Shown here piece by piece: positions 54,628 to 63,621 of a stretch of 64,000 nucleotides of DNA (its first letter is position 1; every line of letters begins with the position of its first letter). The translations under genes were made by a program, and so were the position numbers. The DNA comes from an uncultured Campylobacter sp. (lineage in GTDB: Bacteria; Campylobacterota; Campylobacteria; Campylobacterales; Campylobacteraceae). The DNA lies in assembly GCF_937959485.1 (NCBI RefSeq), contig NZ_CALGPY010000004.1, forward strand, positions 212,829 through 276,828. Reading direction: 5' to 3'. The notes under the pieces were generated by a model. The model had not been told where the DNA came from. It searched no databases and worked only from the letters and a program-made list of their open reading frames with translations.

Positions 54628-55848
54628 CTAAAGCTTGCGTCCGTTCTTACCCGCGATGATAAATCTTAACGCGCTTAGTTTGATAAATCCGTCGCCGTCT
54701 TTTTGATTGAAAACTTTATCCTCTTCAAACGTCACGAAATCGGTATTAAACAAACTATCGCTCTTGCTTTTCCTGCCCAGCACGGTCACGTTGCCCTTAT
54801 AAAGCTCTAGCTTAACCTTGCCGTTTACGTGCTCTTGGGATTTATTTATCAGCTCTTGAAGCAGCAAGCGCTCCGGGCTGAACCAAAAGCCGTTGTAAAT
54901 AAGCTCGGCGTAGCGCGGCATCAGATCGTCTTTTAGATGCGCCGCGCCGCGATCCAGCGTGATGCTCTCGATCGCGCGGTGAGCCTTTAGCATAATCGTG
55001 CCGCCCGGAGTTTCGTAGCAGCCGCGACTCTTCATGCCGACGTAGCGGTTTTCAACAAGATCAAGCCTACCGATGCCGTTTTTAGCGCCAAGCTCATTAA
55101 GCGCTGCTAGCATCTCATGCGGCTTAAGCGCTTTGCCATTTAGCTTTACAGGATCACCATGCTTGTATTCAATCTCGATGATCTCGCTCTTATCTGGCGC
55201 ATTTTTAGGGCTCACGGTCCATCGCCACATATCCTCTTCAGGCGCATGGGCGGGATCTTCCAGCACCAAGCCCTCGTAGGAGATGTGAAGGATATTCGCA
55301 TCCATCGAATACGGCGATTTGCCTGGCTTTGAAGCGATATCAATGCCGTTTTTCTTAGCGTAAGCAAGCAGCTTCTCGCGAGAGTTCAAATCCCACAACC
55401 TCCACGGCGCAATCACCTTAATATCGGGATTTAGCGCATATGCGCCAAGCTCGAAGCGGACTTGATCGTTACCCTTGCCGGTCGCGCCGTGGCTTACGGC
55501 GTCTGCGCCGGTTTTTTTAGCAATTTCAACTAGCTTTTTAGCGATCAACGGGCGGGCAATCGATGTGCCTAAAAGATACTCGCCCTCATAAACCGCATTT
55601 GCGCGAAACATCGGAAATACGTAATCTCGCACAAATTCCTCGCGCAGATCCTCTACGAAGATATTTTCCTTTTTGATGCCCAGTTTCACAGCTTTGTTTT
55701 TGATAGGCTCCAAATCCTCGTTCTGACCGATATCTGCGGTGAAAGTCACCACATCGCAGCCGTAAGTATCGCCGAGCCACTTTAAAATAATGCTAGTATC
55801 TAGTCCTCCCGAATACGCCAAAACGACCTTTTTTACATCTTTTGCCAT
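54628..55848 (-). CDS. argG: Argininosuccinate synthase
   Basis: 406 residues joining citrulline and aspartate in arginine synthesis. The start MAKDVKKVVLAYSGGLDTS contains the PP-loop ATP site directly after the ATG at 55848, which has AAAGGA upstream. The frame stays open a further 300 bases, but that stretch overlaps the divergent S4-protein gene and is rejected. SHGATGKGNDQVRFEL and YSMDANILHISYEG are family motifs. Confidence 0.96.
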   Translation of the reverse strand: MAKDVKKVVLAYSGGLDTSIILKWLGDTYGCDVVTFTADIGQNEDLEPIKNKAVKLGIKKENIFVEDLREEFVRDYVFPMFRANAVYEGEYLLGTSIARPLIAKKLVEIAKKTGADAVSHGATGKGNDQVRFELGAYALNPDIKVIAPWRLWDLNSREKLLAYAKKNGIDIASKPGKSPYSMDANILHISYEGLVLEDPAHAPEEDMWRWTVSPKNAPDKSEIIEIEYKHGDPVKLNGKALKPHEMLAALNELGAKNGIGRLDLVENRYVGMKSRGCYETPGGTIMLKAHRAIESITLDRGAAHLKDDLMPRYAELIYNGFWFSPERLLLQELINKSQEHVNGKVKLELYKGNVTVLGRKSKSDSLFNTDFVTFEEDKVFNQKDGDGFIKLSALRFIIAGKNGRKL

Positions 55849-55936
55849 CTCAAATCCTTTACGTAAAATTTGGCGAAATTCTACCAAAAATAGTTTAATA
55901 GTTGCTTTTAAGGCAAATATCGCTAAACTCACGCTT

Positions 55937-56182
55937 ATGAGAATCGATAAATTTTTAAACGCAGTAAATATCACCAAGCGGCGCGCCATCAGCGAAGATA
56001 TGTGCAAAAGCGGCGTCGTAGCCGTAAACGGCGTGGTAGTAAAGCCCGCCAAAGAGCTTAAAATCGGCGACGTTATCACCATAAGCTTTTTGGATAGAAA
56101 ACAAAGCTTTAAAGTCCTAGCCTTTCCTAGCGCGAAAAATACGCCCAAAAACGAGCAAACAAAGTATGTCCAAGAGCTTTGA
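55937..56182 (+). CDS. S4-domain RNA-binding protein (RqcP/HslR-like)
   Basis: 81 residues, essentially one S4 domain: MRIDKFLNAVNITKRRAISEDMCKSGVVAVNG with the usual basic RNA-binding face. The ATG at 55937 is used because the S4 domain begins there. Small S4 proteins of this kind act in rescue of stalled 50S subunits (RqcP) or heat shock (Hsp15); which applies here is not decidable from sequence alone. It is divergent from argG and overlaps tsaE by 17 nt. Confidence 0.82.
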   Translation: MRIDKFLNAVNITKRRAISEDMCKSGVVAVNGVVVKPAKELKIGDVITISFLDRKQSFKVLAFPSAKNTPKNEQTKYVQEL

Positions 56183-56573
56183 ACTCATCTGCGGCGAGGA
56201 TGAAATTTCGCGCCTCATACAAGCGCTGCCAAAAAGCGGCATAATCTTACTAATCGGGGGTCTCGCCGCCGGTAAAACGACGCTTGCGCGCGCGATCGTG
56301 CGGGCTCACGGGTTAGATGAGCACGTGAGCTCGCCTACGTTTTCGATCATGCAAAACTACGGCGAAATTTATCATTACGACATCTATAACGGCGGCTGTG
56401 AGGGGATTTTAAAAAACGGACTATTTGAAAATTTATTTGAAGAGGGACTTCATCTGATCGAATGGGCGGATGAAAATTTGATAAATTTACTTAAAAAATA
56501 TGAGCTTGATTTTTGCGTAGTGAGGATCACACCGCACGCGCAAGGGCGAAAATACGAGGTAAGCTATGCATAA
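56166..56573 (+). CDS. tsaE: tRNA threonylcarbamoyladenosine synthesis ATPase TsaE
   Basis: 135 residues. The P-loop is LIGGLAAGKTTLARAIV, followed by VSSPTFSIMQNYG (switch) and LIEWADE, all typical of TsaE. It works with TsaB and TsaD to make t6A37 in ANN-reading tRNAs. It lies between the S4 protein and lptB with overlaps on both sides (17 and 8 nt). Confidence 0.92.
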   Translation: MSKSFELICGEDEISRLIQALPKSGIILLIGGLAAGKTTLARAIVRAHGLDEHVSSPTFSIMQNYGEIYHYDIYNGGCEGILKNGLFENLFEEGLHLIEWADENLINLLKKYELDFCVVRITPHAQGRKYEVSYA

Positions 56574-57288
56574 ACTGGAAGTCAGGGGTCTTAAAAAAAC
56601 CATAAAAGGCACGCCGATCATCAAAGGAATCTCGCTAGAACTTTACAATGGCGAGATTGTAGGGCTGCTAGGGCCCAATGGCGCGGGTAAAACCACGACA
56701 TTTTATATGATCTGCGGGCTGATAAGCGCTAGCGGTGGTGATATCTTGCTTAATGAAAATAGCATCGCAAAGGTTCCGCTTCATAAGCGCGCCAAGCTCG
56801 GCATAGGCTACCTGCCACAAGAAAGTAGCATCTTTAAGGAGCTTAGTGTGGAGGAAAATTTAATGCTCGCTGCAGAGATTACCTATAAAAATAAAGCCGA
56901 AGCCTCACGTAAGGTCGATGAGATGCTAAATCTGCTAAATATCGAGCCGATCAGATTGCGCAAGGGCGTAAGCCTAAGTGGCGGCGAGCGCAGGCGCTGC
57001 GAGATCGCGCGAAGCCTAATGATAACGCCGAAATTCCTACTTTTAGATGAGCCGTTTGCAGGCGTTGATCCGATCGCCGTTAACGACATCCAAAGCATCG
57101 TGCGCGATTTAAGCGATCTTGGCATCGGCGTGCTCATCACCGATCATAACGTCCGCGAGACGCTTGCGATCTGCGACCGCGCCTACGTCATCAAGGACGG
57201 CGAGCTATTCGCCGGCGGCACCGCAAAAGAGATAGCCAGCGATCCGAATGTCCGTAAATTCTACCTCGGCGAGGATTTTAGCATCTAA
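56566..57288 (+). CDS. lptB: Lipopolysaccharide export ATPase LptB
   Basis: 240-residue ABC ATPase powering LPS extraction by LptFG. Walker A is LLGPNGAGKTTTFYM, the signature LSGGERRRCEIARSL, and Walker B FLLLDEPFAGVDP; YLPQESSIFKELSVEEN is the LptB Q-loop region. It is the last gene of the S4-tsaE-lptB set. In C. jejuni rpoN follows lptB as I recall; here a gene-free spacer follows instead. Confidence 0.94.
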   Translation: MHKLEVRGLKKTIKGTPIIKGISLELYNGEIVGLLGPNGAGKTTTFYMICGLISASGGDILLNENSIAKVPLHKRAKLGIGYLPQESSIFKELSVEENLMLAAEITYKNKAEASRKVDEMLNLLNIEPIRLRKGVSLSGGERRRCEIARSLMITPKFLLLDEPFAGVDPIAVNDIQSIVRDLSDLGIGVLITDHNVRETLAICDRAYVIKDGELFAGGTAKEIASDPNVRKFYLGEDFSI

Positions 57289-58058
57289 GTCAGCCAGAGC
57301 GCTTTAGATTTTCACTTCCCGCTTCGGCGCGCGCGGTTAAATTCTATAATTTAAGTTTTGCGATTTAAAATTCAAGTGTACGGCTGCGATTAGTCGTGCA
57401 CTTGAATTTCGCGTATTAAATTTTTGAAAAGTAGCTAGGTTCGTTTTAAAATTTTTAAATTTCAAAGGGCGTTTTGTGCACTGCAAATTTTAAATAATTT
57501 TTGCGGCAGGTTCTCTTTTCACGACCGAAATTTACACCCGTGGTACATAAAATTTAAATCGCATTTTAATCACACTTTGTTTAAATTAAATCAAATTTTA
57601 AAGCGGAGGCGTCTTTAAACGTAACGCTTTCATCTGCGCATCAAAATCACGCCCACAATTTGCAAAAGAATATCCGCTCGTAGAATTAAATTTCAAAACG
57701 AACACAGCCGCAAATGAATTACATATGCAACGGTGCTTGAAATTACGCGCGAGATGCTGTCTAATTTCACGGCTAAATTCTGCGAGCGGCGGCGTAAACC
57801 AAAGCGCACACAAAACCTACTCACTTCGGCTTCGACGCATTAAATTAAAAGCGACGCGCGAAGCAAGGCTGTCCGACCCGTTAGAATTTTGCCGATCAAG
57901 CCGCCTTGTTTAATTAAAATTACACTTTTATTTGCTCTGCGGGTTTAAATTTCGCTCATCTTAAAGCTCGCTGCGAATTTTAAAATTTTAACCCGGCACT
58001 CGTCGCTTCCCTTAAAATTTTAAAATTCTTAAAATTTTGGCGAGATCAAGGAGAGATT
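57289..58058 (+). other. Spacer after lptB without genes
   Basis: 770 bp with no supported gene. AT-rich stretches with AAATTT/AAATTTTAAA words (57360-57600, 57970-58040) flank a more mixed centre. Short frames on both strands have no recognisable product. Confidence 0.45.
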
Positions 58059-58877
58059 ATGAAAAAAGTTCTACTTTCGTGCGCCTTGGCGGGCGCGCTT
58101 TTCGGCTTGGAGCTCGATGGATTCAGTGCGCCCGAGGGTTCGCTAATCACTGAGGACGCTTTTTACATCGCAAATCGCGGCAAAAACGAAGATTCGCTAG
58201 GCAGAAGCGGCTTTATCAGCAGGATCGTAAAAAATTCCAATGTCGTTGAGACAAATTTTATAGACGATCTGGTAAATCCGGGCGGAATGGCGCAGATCGC
58301 GGGCGTGCTCTACGTGTGCGATCTGGATGCGATCAGAGGCTTTAGCAAAGGTCAGGAGGTTTTTAATCTAAAAATCGAGGGAGCGCAGGCCTTAAACGAC
58401 GTCGTAGCGCTCGGTAGCGAGGTTTTGCTCGCAAGCGATCCCGCGCGTGGGACGATCTGGCGCATCGACCTGCTCTCGCGCACCGCGGATGAGTTTGCGC
58501 GCATTGATCCATCGCTAGGCAGCCCAAACGGACTTTTGGCTAAAGGCGACAAGCTTCTGATCACCACCTTCGATCTTAGCGGAAAGGTCCCGGGGCGCGT
58601 GCTAAGCATGGATCTGAAATCTCGCGAAATTTCGATCTTTGCCGATATGAAGGGGGTTTTCTACGGCATAGCGCGCGGAAAAAACGACGAAATTTTAGTT
58701 AGCGACTGGGGCGAGGACCTTTTAAGCGGCAAAATTTGGCGTATAGATGCGAACGGACAGATACGCAAAATAAACCTCGGCGCGATGCAAAGGCCTGCGG
58801 ACATCTCAAGCGACGGCAAGGTTTTATTGATCCCAAAATCACTGGAAAACAAAGTCGAGCTGATAAATTTGCCGTAA
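58059..58877 (+). CDS. Secreted beta-propeller (SMP-30/NHL-like) protein
   Basis: 272 residues with a short signal peptide (about 1-16). The mature part is a string of short beta repeats with the pattern of six-bladed propellers (INPGGMAQIAGVLYVCDLDAI-like, SPNGLLAKGDKLLITTFD, VSDWGEDLLSGKIWRID, RPADISSDGKVLLIPKS). It probably acts in the periplasm; lactonase or scaffold roles are possible but unproven. AAGGAGAG precedes the ATG. Confidence 0.72.
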   Translation: MKKVLLSCALAGALFGLELDGFSAPEGSLITEDAFYIANRGKNEDSLGRSGFISRIVKNSNVVETNFIDDLVNPGGMAQIAGVLYVCDLDAIRGFSKGQEVFNLKIEGAQALNDVVALGSEVLLASDPARGTIWRIDLLSRTADEFARIDPSLGSPNGLLAKGDKLLITTFDLSGKVPGRVLSMDLKSREISIFADMKGVFYGIARGKNDEILVSDWGEDLLSGKIWRIDANGQIRKINLGAMQRPADISSDGKVLLIPKSLENKVELINLP

Positions 58878-59529
58878 CCGGCCGTCTTATTGCGGCTTCG
58901 CAGTTTGCTTAAATTTTACAAAATATATGCTGTATCGTGCTTTATAAGCCATCTTTTTGCGCTTCGCCGCTTACGTAGCGGCGTCGATTGCGACGCTATA
59001 GCCGATCGCGATACCGAAATTAGGTCAATGCCGAAGCCGGTCGCAGCGCCAAGGCTAATTGTGGCAGCGTAAGAGTTATATTACGAAACTAATCGTCCTT
59101 TTTCGCGCACTCAAGAGCCAAGTACGCCCAAAAGTCGCGTGTGTCGTCTTGCAATATGCAAATGCCGAGCCTGCCGTAAAATTTGCAAATCCATCTGCCC
59201 TCATTTTAAATTCCATCGCCTTAAATTTCCTCGCCGCGGATATTTTCGCAGGCCGAGCGGTGCTAAATTTCAGCGCAAAATTTAACGCCTGCCGTGACTC
59301 AAAAGCCTTGAAGACTCATAGCGCGCGAAATTTCAGCGCGATATTTGACGCCGAAGCGTGCTTTTAACATACCGAGTTCATGTCTGTGCGAGACCGAATT
59401 CTACGCGGCGGCACGACCTCTACCGCGCGCCGTATTTATAGGCTGCAAGGGCGAGCGGAGCTTATCCTTCTACGCACCGCACGGCGCGTATGTCTGTCTA
59501 GGCTGCTTCTGGGTCCCCGCGCGCAGAAC
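58878..59529 (+). other. Spacer between the propeller gene and bpt
   Basis: 650 bp without a convincing gene; overlapping frames of 60-100 codons are basic and low-complexity. An inverted relation of bpt to the propeller gene makes this a convergent spacer, but I see no strong terminator hairpin. Confidence 0.45.
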
Positions 59530-60264
59530 TTACCCCTCTACGCACCCCTCCCACACGGCGGGGACGTCAGGCTCTACGTATGAGCTTAAAATTTCATACG
59601 GCTCGTAGCTAAATTTATACGCCAGGCTCGGGCACTGCTTCACCGCATAGCCCAAATAAATCCAGCGTAGCCCCAGATCTTGGGCAAACTCGATCTGTTT
59701 TAAAAGCGAAAATTTACCCAGACTTAGATGCGGCAGATACGGATCGTAGTAGCAATACACCGAGCTGATGCCGTCATCCACGATATCGATGAGATCGACG
59801 CAGATAAGCCGCCCGTCCTCGCCGTAGTAAGAAATTTCTTTACCGAAGTCGCCGTGGCCCTGGACGTAAATTTCATCATATCGCTCAAAATCGATCTCTT
59901 GCAAAGGCCAGCCCTTTTTTAGATGCATGTAGTCGTGATAGAGCGCGAAAAGCTCCAAACGCGCATCGTTTAAAAGCGGGCGAGATTGCCATACATAGGC
60001 GGTCGTGCGATTATTTTTATAGACGCGACGATACGATTTGCTAAATTTAAAATTTGCGGCATCGATGCGTAGGCTTTTGCACTCCACACATCCCGCACAA
60101 ATGGGCTTTTGAAAATACCTGCCGAAGCGGCGGTAGCCGTGCTGCACTAAGTTTGAATTATACTCAAAGTCGCAGTCTTTTATATAGAGATACTCGCTGC
60201 GTGCGGCTCTGCCGCCTAGATAGGGGCAGGCAAAATCCAGCGTACAAAATGGAATTTCAGTCAT
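59530..60264 (-). CDS. bpt: Aspartate/glutamate leucyl-transferase Bpt
   Basis: 244 residues. It transfers leucine from Leu-tRNA to N-terminal Asp/Glu of proteins, marking them for ClpAP under the N-degron rule. The N-terminal region has CPYLGGRAARSEY and CAGCVECKSLRI, the cysteine cluster of the ATE family. The C-terminal acetyltransferase-like fold has IYLGYAVKQCPSLAYK. Its start overlaps the next upstream gene by 8 nt. Confidence 0.88.
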   Translation of the reverse strand: MTEIPFCTLDFACPYLGGRAARSEYLYIKDCDFEYNSNLVQHGYRRFGRYFQKPICAGCVECKSLRIDAANFKFSKSYRRVYKNNRTTAYVWQSRPLLNDARLELFALYHDYMHLKKGWPLQEIDFERYDEIYVQGHGDFGKEISYYGEDGRLICVDLIDIVDDGISSVYCYYDPYLPHLSLGKFSLLKQIEFAQDLGLRWIYLGYAVKQCPSLAYKFSYEPYEILSSYVEPDVPAVWEGCVEG

Positions 60265-60538
60265 TCAGCTTTTTGATATTTGCCGCGTCCACGTATTTTA
60301 AAAACTCGTCTTTGAGGCGCTTTTCGCGTGCGGCGATGCTCTCTTTGGCTACGTCGAACTCTTTCGCGACGCCGTCTAGGAGGCCCTCGCCTCGCAGGCT
60401 CAAATCATCATCTTTAAAAATATCTTTAAACTCGTCGCGATTTGGATTAGGTTTTTTGGGCTTTTTGGGCGCGGAGCTTGCTGCCTTATCCTTAAGCATA
60501 TCCTTTTTTATATCTTTTAGGCTATCTAAAAAATCCAT
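60257..60538 (-). CDS. Small conserved-type hypothetical protein
   Basis: 93 residues, highly charged and mostly helical (MDFLDSLKDIKKDMLKDKAA, SIAAREKRLKDEFLKYVDAANIKKL), with a Pro/Lys-rich stretch in the middle. No signal peptide or membrane segment. I do not recognise a family. It is co-transcribed with the biotin carboxylase (9-nt gap) and bpt (8-nt overlap). Confidence 0.65.
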   Translation of the reverse strand: MDFLDSLKDIKKDMLKDKAASSAPKKPKKPNPNRDEFKDIFKDDDLSLRGEGLLDGVAKEFDVAKESIAAREKRLKDEFLKYVDAANIKKLND

Positions 60539-60547
60539 AACTCTTTC

Positions 60548-61981
60548 CTAAATCCGCGCCGATTTGCGCATCGCGGCGGCGATAGCGGCAACCGCTTCGT
60601 TTTTGCCGGGCTGCATATCGTCGATGGTGTTTTCTAAAATTTTAGCTAAATTTTTCTCGACGTAGCTTGTATCGAAGAAACCGAGCCGAAACTCGCGCGA
60701 CTTGCTGATGCTAAGCAGAAACGGGATGATCGTACGCACTCCCTCGATGCGAAACTCCTTCAGCGCGCGCTCGAGCTTATTGACAGCTAGATCGTAGTCG
60801 GTGGTCTTGATGATGAGCTTGGCTAGAAGCGAGTCGTAAAACGGCGGAATTTTATAACCTTTGTAGATGTGGCTATCGACGCGCACGGAGGGACCGAGCG
60901 CTGGATAATAATCGCTAACGGTGCCTGGAACGGGGGTGAAATTTTTCCAGACGTTTTCGGAGGTAATACGCGCCTCGATCGCATAGCCGTGCGGCTTAAT
61001 ATCGCTTTGCTCAAGCTCTAAAATTTCGCCGTTTGCGATGCGGATTTGGCGAACGACGAGATCAACGCCCGTGACCTCCTCGGTGATGCCGTGCTCGACC
61101 TGGATACGGGTATTCATCTCCATAAAATAGAAGTTGTTGTAATCGTCGAGTAGAAATTCTACCGTGCCGACATTGGTATAATTCACCGCCTTCGCCGCAG
61201 CTACTGCGGTCGTACCCATCGTCTTTCGCAGATGCTCGCTTATAGAGGGGCACGGCGCGATCTCGATGATCTTTTGATGGCGGCGCTGGATCGAGCAATC
61301 GCGCTCGCAAAGGTGGATGATGTTGCCGTAATTATCGCCGATGATCTGAAACTCGATGTGGCGCGGCTTAACGACGAGTTTTTCCATAAAAATTTCATCG
61401 TTGTTAAAAAAGGTTTTCGCCTCTCTCGTGCACGAATCATAGGCGCTCTCCATATCTTTCTCTTCCCACACCTCGCGGATACCACGTCCGCCACCGCCGC
61501 CGCTAGCTTTTAAAATCACGGGGTAGCCGATCTCGCGCGCATATTTTTTAATCGTATCCATGCTCTCGTGATTTAGCTTTTCGGTGCCCGGCACGATCGG
61601 AATGCCGTTTTTGCGCATCAAATAGCGAGCGATGTTTTTATTTCCCATTTTGCGGATAACGTCGGGTTTTGGGCCGATGAAGATGATCCCCGCGTCCTCG
61701 ACCTCTCTTGCAAAGTCAAAATTCTCGCTTAAAAAGCCGTATCCAGGATGTATCGCATCAGCGCCACACTCTTTGGCGACTTCGACGATCTTTTTGGCGT
61801 CCAGATAGCCTTTTAGCGCATCGGTGCTTACCTCGTAGGCCTCATCGGCGATTTTTACGTGCAAGCAATCGACGTCGGGTTTGGTGTAGATCGCGACGCT
61901 TTTAATATGCAGATCTCTGCAGGCCCTAATGATGCGAACCGCGATCTCGCCGCGATTAGCGATAAGAATTTTACGTATCAT
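60548..61981 (-). CDS. Biotin carboxylase subunit (AccC or pyruvate carboxylase subunit A)
   Basis: 477 residues. ATP-grasp enzyme that carboxylates biotin on a carrier protein. MIRKILIANRGEIAVRI, the glycine-rich loop KASGGGGGRGIREV, EMNTRIQVEHGITE and RITSEN are the family motifs. AccC is normally about 445-450 residues; the extra C-terminal part (FFDTSYVEKNLAKIL, then a helical tail) is more like pyruvate carboxylase subunit A. Campylobacter has both enzymes, and no carrier protein or transferase gene lies beside it to decide. TATACT at 62021-62026 may be its -10. Confidence 0.88.
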   Translation of the reverse strand: MIRKILIANRGEIAVRIIRACRDLHIKSVAIYTKPDVDCLHVKIADEAYEVSTDALKGYLDAKKIVEVAKECGADAIHPGYGFLSENFDFAREVEDAGIIFIGPKPDVIRKMGNKNIARYLMRKNGIPIVPGTEKLNHESMDTIKKYAREIGYPVILKASGGGGGRGIREVWEEKDMESAYDSCTREAKTFFNNDEIFMEKLVVKPRHIEFQIIGDNYGNIIHLCERDCSIQRRHQKIIEIAPCPSISEHLRKTMGTTAVAAAKAVNYTNVGTVEFLLDDYNNFYFMEMNTRIQVEHGITEEVTGVDLVVRQIRIANGEILELEQSDIKPHGYAIEARITSENVWKNFTPVPGTVSDYYPALGPSVRVDSHIYKGYKIPPFYDSLLAKLIIKTTDYDLAVNKLERALKEFRIEGVRTIIPFLLSISKSREFRLGFFDTSYVEKNLAKILENTIDDMQPGKNEAVAAIAAAMRKSARI

Positions 61982-62096
61982 AAATAATTGCCTCTTTTAA
62001 AGAAATACCGCAGTAATAATAGTATAAAAAATTTTATAGCAAGTTGAAATTCATGAAAGGCGGTTGAAATTCTGGATAAAATTTAAAGAAGATTTA

Positions 62097-62183
62097 TGGT
62101 GCCCGAGGTCGGAATCGAACCGACACGAGGTCGCCCTCGCCAGATTTTGAGTCTGGTGCGTCTACCAATTTCACCACTCGGGC
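62097..62183 (-). tRNA. tRNA-Leu (anticodon CAA)
   Basis: The minus strand folds as a complete tRNA. The acceptor stem GCCCGAG pairs with CTCGGGC, and A73 and an encoded CCA follow. There is a D-arm with GGTAGAC, and the anticodon stem CCAGA/TCTGG encloses CTCAAAA with anticodon CAA, reading UUG. A long variable arm (CGAGGGCGACCTCG) is typical of leucine tRNAs, and the T-arm has GGTTCGATTCC. Length is 87 nt with CCA. Confidence 0.96.
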
Positions 62184-62211
62184 ATTTTAAAAAGTTATGA
62201 TTGTATAAATT

Positions 62212-62241
62212 TAAAAAAGATAAGCCCCGAAGACGGGGCTT
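62212..62241 (-). terminator. hup terminator
   Basis: On the minus strand AAGCCCCG (62241-62234) and CGGGGCTT (62229-62222) form an 8-bp stem around TCTT. ATCTTTTTT then gives a proper T run. It begins 12 nt after the HU stop and lies just before the tRNA gene. Confidence 0.85.
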
Positions 62242-62253
62242 GGAGCAAGAAAA

Positions 62254-62550
62254 TTATTTTTTCTTCTTGCCTTTTGCAGCTGCAACAGCCTCTTTTAGCT
62301 GTTTGCCGACTTTAAATTTTACTACTTTAGTAGCAGGAGATTTGTAAGTTCTGTTTGTGCCAGGAACTTTACCCTCGCGAGCTGCACGCTCTGCAATACC
62401 GAAAGATCCGAAGCCGATGAAGCTTATATCATCACCTTTTACTAAAAGCTCTTTGATAGCCTCAAGTGCAGAATCAACTACCTTAACAGTATCTTTTTTA
62501 GAAAGACCTGCCTTATCGGCAACTACTTGGATAAAATCAGCTTTTTTCAT
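62254..62550 (-). CDS. hup: DNA-binding protein HU
   Basis: 98-residue nucleoid protein binding and bending DNA as a dimer. MKKADFIQVVADKAGLSKKD is the N-terminal helical part. FIGFGSFGIAERAAREGKVP leads into the DNA-clasping beta arm (GTNRTYKSPATKVVKFKVGK), and a lysine-rich end follows. It is monocistronic with an intrinsic terminator; TAGAAT at 62584-62589 on the minus strand is a possible -10. Confidence 0.96.
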   Translation of the reverse strand: MKKADFIQVVADKAGLSKKDTVKVVDSALEAIKELLVKGDDISFIGFGSFGIAERAAREGKVPGTNRTYKSPATKVVKFKVGKQLKEAVAAAKGKKKK

Positions 62551-62876
62551 GCTAATCCTTTAAAATAAAGTGGTTTGGGCGGTATTCTACAATAGTTTCG
62601 CAAAAAATACAATAGTTTTTTAAGAAAAAAACACAAAAATCGGCAAAATTTAGCCGAATTTAGCCCAAATTCGTCAATTTTTCAGATTTTGCTTCTTTAA
62701 ATTTCAAAATTTCGCCATATTTTTGGGGCTGATTTTTGAAATTTTGCTAGGTTTCAAAAAATTTAAAAATTTCTTCCCTTCCCGCTTCATTTTTATAAAA
62801 TTTCGCCCCAGCCCGCCGCTTTAAAATATATAAACTATATTTTGTTATAATCCGCGCAAAATTTCAAAGGCTTTTT
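62551..62876 (+). other. AT-rich spacer with divergent promoters for hup and the response regulator
   Basis: No gene. The left side should hold the hup promoter on the minus strand. On the plus strand TATAAT at 62846-62851, with a TATATAAACTATATTTTG stretch just upstream, probably starts the response-regulator transcript about 30 bases before its ATG. Confidence 0.5.
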
Positions 62877-63554
62877 ATGACTAAAATTTTAATGATAGAG
62901 GACGATTTAGAACTCGCCGAAATTTTAAGCGAATATCTGCAACAATACGATATCAATATTACCGTCGCGGACGATCCGTTTTTGGGGCTTTCTAAGTTAA
63001 ATTTAGAAAATTTCAACCTCGTGATTTTAGATCTCACGCTTCCGGGGATGGACGGGCTTGAGGTCTGCAAAGAGATCCGCAAAAATACCGATATACCGAT
63101 CATAATCTCAAGCGCCCGCCACGATCTGACCGATAAGATCAACGCTTTTGATTTCGGTGCGGACGATTATCTGCCAAAGCCTTACAATCCGCAAGAGCTT
63201 TTAGCGCGCATCAAGCGCCACATCGAGCGCTACGACATAAACTCGCTCCAGCGCTCCGCCAAGCCCAAAAAAGACCTCGAAGTGGATGATTTCCGCCACG
63301 TCATCAGCTTCAAAGGACAGCCGCTGTCGCTCACCATCGCCGAATACGACGTGCTTTCGTATCTCATCAAAAAAGAAGGCGGCGCGATCACCCGCGAGGA
63401 GCTCATCTACAACTGCAGCTCCATAAGCGAGGAATCCTCGAGCAAAAGCATCGACGTCATCATAGGTCGCATCCGCCTAAAGCTTGGCGAAACGTCCAAG
63501 GCGCCAAGCTACATCCACGCTATCCGCGGCGTAGGCTATAAGCTGATACAATGA
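62877..63554 (+). CDS. OmpR-family response regulator (RacR-like)
   Basis: 225 residues. The receiver domain (1-118) has acidic residues E8, D9, D10, phospho-acceptor aspartate in VILDLTLPGMDGLEVC and lysine in LPKPYNPQEL. The winged-helix DNA-binding domain follows (about 130-225: LTIAEYDVLSYLIKKEGGAITREELIYNC, SKSIDVIIGRIRLKLGE, IRGVGYKLI). DPFLGLSKLN and GLEVCKEIRKNTDIPIIISSAR are remembered from Campylobacter RacR. No histidine kinase gene follows; metI starts 109 bp on, so the partner is elsewhere. Confidence 0.82.
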   Translation: MTKILMIEDDLELAEILSEYLQQYDINITVADDPFLGLSKLNLENFNLVILDLTLPGMDGLEVCKEIRKNTDIPIIISSARHDLTDKINAFDFGADDYLPKPYNPQELLARIKRHIERYDINSLQRSAKPKKDLEVDDFRHVISFKGQPLSLTIAEYDVLSYLIKKEGGAITREELIYNCSSISEESSSKSIDVIIGRIRLKLGETSKAPSYIHAIRGVGYKLIQ

Positions 63555-63621
63555 GCGCTCGCGCCGTCAATTTTGAAATTTAAAATGGTGAAAAGCTCGA
63601 TATAGCGCAAGCAAGCACAAA

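Noticed and set aside
55849..56148. 100-codon N-terminal extension of argG
   Set aside because: It overlaps the divergent S4-protein gene, and the conserved argG start with a good ribosome site lies at 55848.
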